Shown here piece after piece: positions 60,991 through 64,000 of a stretch of DNA of 64,000 nucleotides. The translations under genes and the position numbers were made by a program. Location of the stretch: contig NC_088319.1 of NCBI RefSeq assembly GCF_910592395.1, positions 13,700,001 to 13,764,000 on the forward strand, written 5' to 3'. The notes under the pieces were generated by a model. The model was not told the origin of the DNA, searched no databases, and saw only the letters and a program-made list of their open reading frames with translations. Position 1 is the first letter of the stretch, and every line of letters starts with the position of its first letter. Source of the DNA: Lineus longissimus (lineage: Eukaryota > Nemertea > Pilidiophora > Heteronemertea > Lineidae).

Positions 60991-63117
60991 TGCCAAACCG
61001 GCAGTTCAAGTTAAGTGTGCCAAGGGTTGAAGCAAGCAATGGCACAAACACTACCCAAATGGCAACTGAATTATAACACCTCCATGTTGTGGTGTTGCGG
61101 CGAAGTATCTAAAAAAGATTGAAAACTCAAAGCAGTGAATAACACCAGTGCCTATCTATAATAAAAGTACATTCGGTCATGATCAGGATTGAAAGCCCCG
61201 AGGTTGAAGCAGCTTTCGCCTACACGTCTAGACTGTCAATGCCGGAACACTTCGGTTTCAGTATCCAGCGAGATCTTTCTTTAGATGCCGATTACAATGG
61301 GTCAATAGACAATGCATATCTAAAATCGTCCCTTTAATGGTCTGGATTTCTCGATATGAAACCAAGAGATACCATTGGTCGTCAGAAACAGTTTCCGGCT
61401 TTTTTCAATCGTGTCGGCTGTTATACCTGTTGAACCAAAGTATTCTCATCAATTCTAAATTTTAACTAAAGCTTTAAACATTTGTTTACACCAGCTAACT
61501 TAACAAGGTAAATGTAACAGGCATTCATTACCTCAGCCGATGAATCAACCGTAGCATCAGCTATCAAGAGTCGAAGCAACGAGCAACTTACAAAGTAAAG
61601 CCTCGGGGCGTATCCGTTATTTGTTTCCGAAGTTAAGAAATTGGCAAAGTCTTGTGTTGCTCAACTTTATACTAATGTGCCCGAGGGTTTTTCTTGTTTA
61701 AATTGACAGGAGAGCACACCGTTTGTCGACCTGTACATGCATGTCGTGTATCCGGAGCTTTGAGTTTCTTTCTTATTCGGGTTGTGTGCATTAGGGTTAT
61801 TGTGATCCCAGGACAAACCGGTGTTTACTTCAGCTTTAGAAAAATACAGAGGCAATCCAGGCCTATGATCAGTCAGGCCAACCTCTCTGATATTCACTTA
61901 CCAATGGTTTCCTTTAAACGATCTTCAGTACTTTAGGATGTCAATAAGATTACTGAGTGAGTCTCAGATCCCTCTCAATGCCGCTTTCGATTACGTGAAG
62001 TAACGCCAGTTGTCCTTTGCTCGTCCATGCTGCCAGTGACATACCTACAGTGCCTTCCAATTTGTCTCCCGAAATTGCTTTTCATATTCCATTTCAAACA
62101 AAGATCATTACCAAAATAAATTACCTCATACGCATATAGGATATTTCATAAACTATGAGACGACTTGATTACTGAGACTTGACATTTACAAATGACGTTT
62201 GAAATTGATCATTCAGAATTGACTCGTCTTACTGAAATAGTCATCCGTTGAACATCTTATACTGCCTAGTGTCTTTGATCTGCTCACAACCCTCATCTTG
62301 GTTTTCAACATTAATCTACCTATTTCTTCTTTTTCACCAATTCCAGACATTCGCAATCGTATTCTTACAATCGATCTGTATAGGTAGAGAGTACACTGAC
62401 CGTTGTACTACATTTACCTCGTTTTAAATCAGGATAAGAGAATAGTAAATATTAGTAAATAGTAATATGTAAATATTAGATATTGTTTAAAGTTACTTTG
62501 TCAACAACAGTTTATTGGATATTCATATCCAGAGTGGGAAGTAGGCCTAGTATAATGCACGTACATGTGGTACTACAATGGCCATATCCTACAAGATTTT
62601 GTTATGTTGGAGATTGTCGTAAGACAAACATGACAGAAGGACTAGTTCCCATGGATTATAGAGTTAGAAAAATGTGTCATAAGTGTAAAAATAGAATGCT
62701 AATGGGGAGGGGGATTCGCAGCTGCCAAAGTGGCAAAATAAAAAAATACTATTCTAACGATTTTTATTTTAGTGGATAACAATGTACAAAATATCTTTTG
62801 TTTTTTCTCACACAAAAAAAACTTATCGAAATTTTATTTTTGGGAATCGAAATAATTCGTGAAATTCGCGAAAATAAAGCACACGGAAAAAGTTTTTAGT
62901 ACATGTCCATTGTATACGTCCATGAAATAAATCACGAATTATAGATTTGTTCGCAAGATTATTCATATAGTGTCGTAAAACATTGCCAAATCATATGTAA
63001 AATATCACTACGTGTATCCCAATGAGGAAAATACAAATGACATGATCAAACGTAATGCTGTAATCCTAAATCTTACACACCTAATGTTCTTTTATCCTGT
63101 TTTATCGGTCTTTTCAG
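60991..63117. other. Unassigned intergenic sequence
   Basis: Candidate frames at 61694-61936 (hydrophobic stretch followed by a basic tail) and 62483-62779 (six Cys) are open but unrecognised. Confidence 0.4.
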
Positions 63118-63221
63118 GATTCCCAAAGCTCTGTACCATAAGTGATGGATCTAACGATTATGACCATAGCAACAGGGTTTATGCCAACTTAGATGCCAGC
63201 TTAGCATTAAAGGGGAACTAG
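63118..63221 (+). CDS. Candidate terminal exon, unrecognised
   Basis: A long pyrimidine tract ending TTTATCGGTCTTTTCAG at 63117 precedes an open segment ending NRVYANLDASLALKGN then TAG. It contains a YxxL motif (YANL) of the kind found in cytoplasmic tails of receptors. Upstream exons were not found, so this rests on the splice signal and the open frame only. Confidence 0.22.
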
Positions 63222-64000
63222 TCTGAACACTGAAGACAGCTGAACGATATATTCTTAAATGAAGAAGACTTCAAGTAAATGTGATACTTGAAAATTAAAG
63301 ACCACGAAAATTGGTGAATTCAAGACAACTGGTGGCTTTATATGGTTCGTATCGCTGAGGATTCTACAAGGTACGGTCTTGGAAGATATTCATATGTACT
63401 TACAACTGATGATGATAGGTGAATTACTGGAGGAGTAGGGTAATAGTCACGTGCTACGCAGATAAGAAACGGAAATCAACCCGGAATCGTGACAGGAGTG
63501 ATTCTCCTCCACCATCTGCCAATAATTAACAGAAATGAAAAATACTGTCAGGACCAGTTGGAAATGATTAAGTAAAATAGGCAATTTGATACAAGGACAA
63601 AAAGCTATCTCATCATGAAATTGAAATGAAAAACGGTCAAACAATGTAGCAGGGAAAAAATAAAATTTGATACAAGTATTAATTATGCGACTCATTTTTG
63701 GAGATTTCTGCTTGGCATACATGCAAAACGAATATAAACGGAAGTAATTATTACATAGACCGTTAAACTGGTTGAAACCATGTATTAAAAGCGTATCCTA
63801 CCCTAGACAGTTAAAAGGAAGTATACGTACGTGCAATGTTTTTTTCCTGAGCTGGAACTGTGAAACCGGAATAGTAACGCGTGGACGCTTTCTATACTGT
63901 GATTTTTCGTCCAATTTAAAAAGTTCATCATTCGAAGGATACATGCAACTATGTATATAAACTGAATTTTTGAAGGTTATTTTAATCTGACTCGGGATTT
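63222..64000. other. Unassigned sequence to window end
   Basis: No supported feature. The 91-codon minus ORF at 63447-63722 matches nothing I recognise. Confidence 0.4.

Noticed and set aside
1-64000. CRISPR arrays, bacterial operons or phage
   Set aside because: The arrays have no spacers, the recognised gene has an intron, and the overall organisation is eukaryotic.

Overview
This window looks like intergene-rich nuclear DNA of an animal, most likely a marine invertebrate. The clues are a class A G-protein-coupled receptor split by a GT-AG intron, a complete tyrosine-recombinase retrotransposon of the Ngaro type (a group known from echinoderms, lancelets, fish, cnidarians, molluscs and others), several foldback/MITE elements, tRNA-derived pseudogenes and an L2/SINE-like 3' tail. 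There are no operons, bacterial ribosome binding sites or long contiguous host ORFs. The exact phylum cannot be fixed from this sequence.

Layout. 0.5-1.0 kb: 21-bp satellite with an orientation switch. 5.06-5.42 kb: 39-bp satellite. 7.0-7.4 kb: recent tandem duplication of 218 bp. 11.0-12.1 kb: two foldback elements, one of them a 249-bp near-perfect palindrome. 16.5-16.7 kb: a third hairpin element. 25.0-25.5 kb: two tRNA-like pseudogenes in opposite orientation. 26.56-32.61 kb: the centrepiece, a roughly 6.05-kb Ngaro-like element on the minus strand with open gag, RT/RNase H and tyrosine recombinase frames and diagnostic split direct repeats. 43.6 kb: a 167-bp MITE. 51.2-54 kb: a mosaic around a 1.28-kb inverted-repeat transposon holding a broken coding sequence whose partial second copy lies 2 kb away with a splice donor. 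55.8-57.3 kb: a two-exon GPCR gene on the minus strand, the one host gene recognised with confidence. 58.6-59.3 kb: a possible duplicated coding segment. 60.9 kb: an L2/SINE-like tail.

How the parts work together. In the retrotransposon, Gag packages the RNA, the RT/RNase H makes cDNA, and the tyrosine recombinase is expected to integrate a circular intermediate. The repeats carry a matching recombinase-type site: two 9-bp inverted arms around a 12-bp core, intact at the internal junction and split into half-sites at the two ends. The GPCR keeps the sodium-pocket Asp, the TM3 Arg and the TM6 Pro, but has lost the canonical TM3-ECL2 cysteine pair and has DRA and NFxxY in place of DRY and NPxxY. 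The rest is mostly AT-rich sequence in which short ORFs look like chance; a few candidate exons with good splice signals are listed at low confidence.
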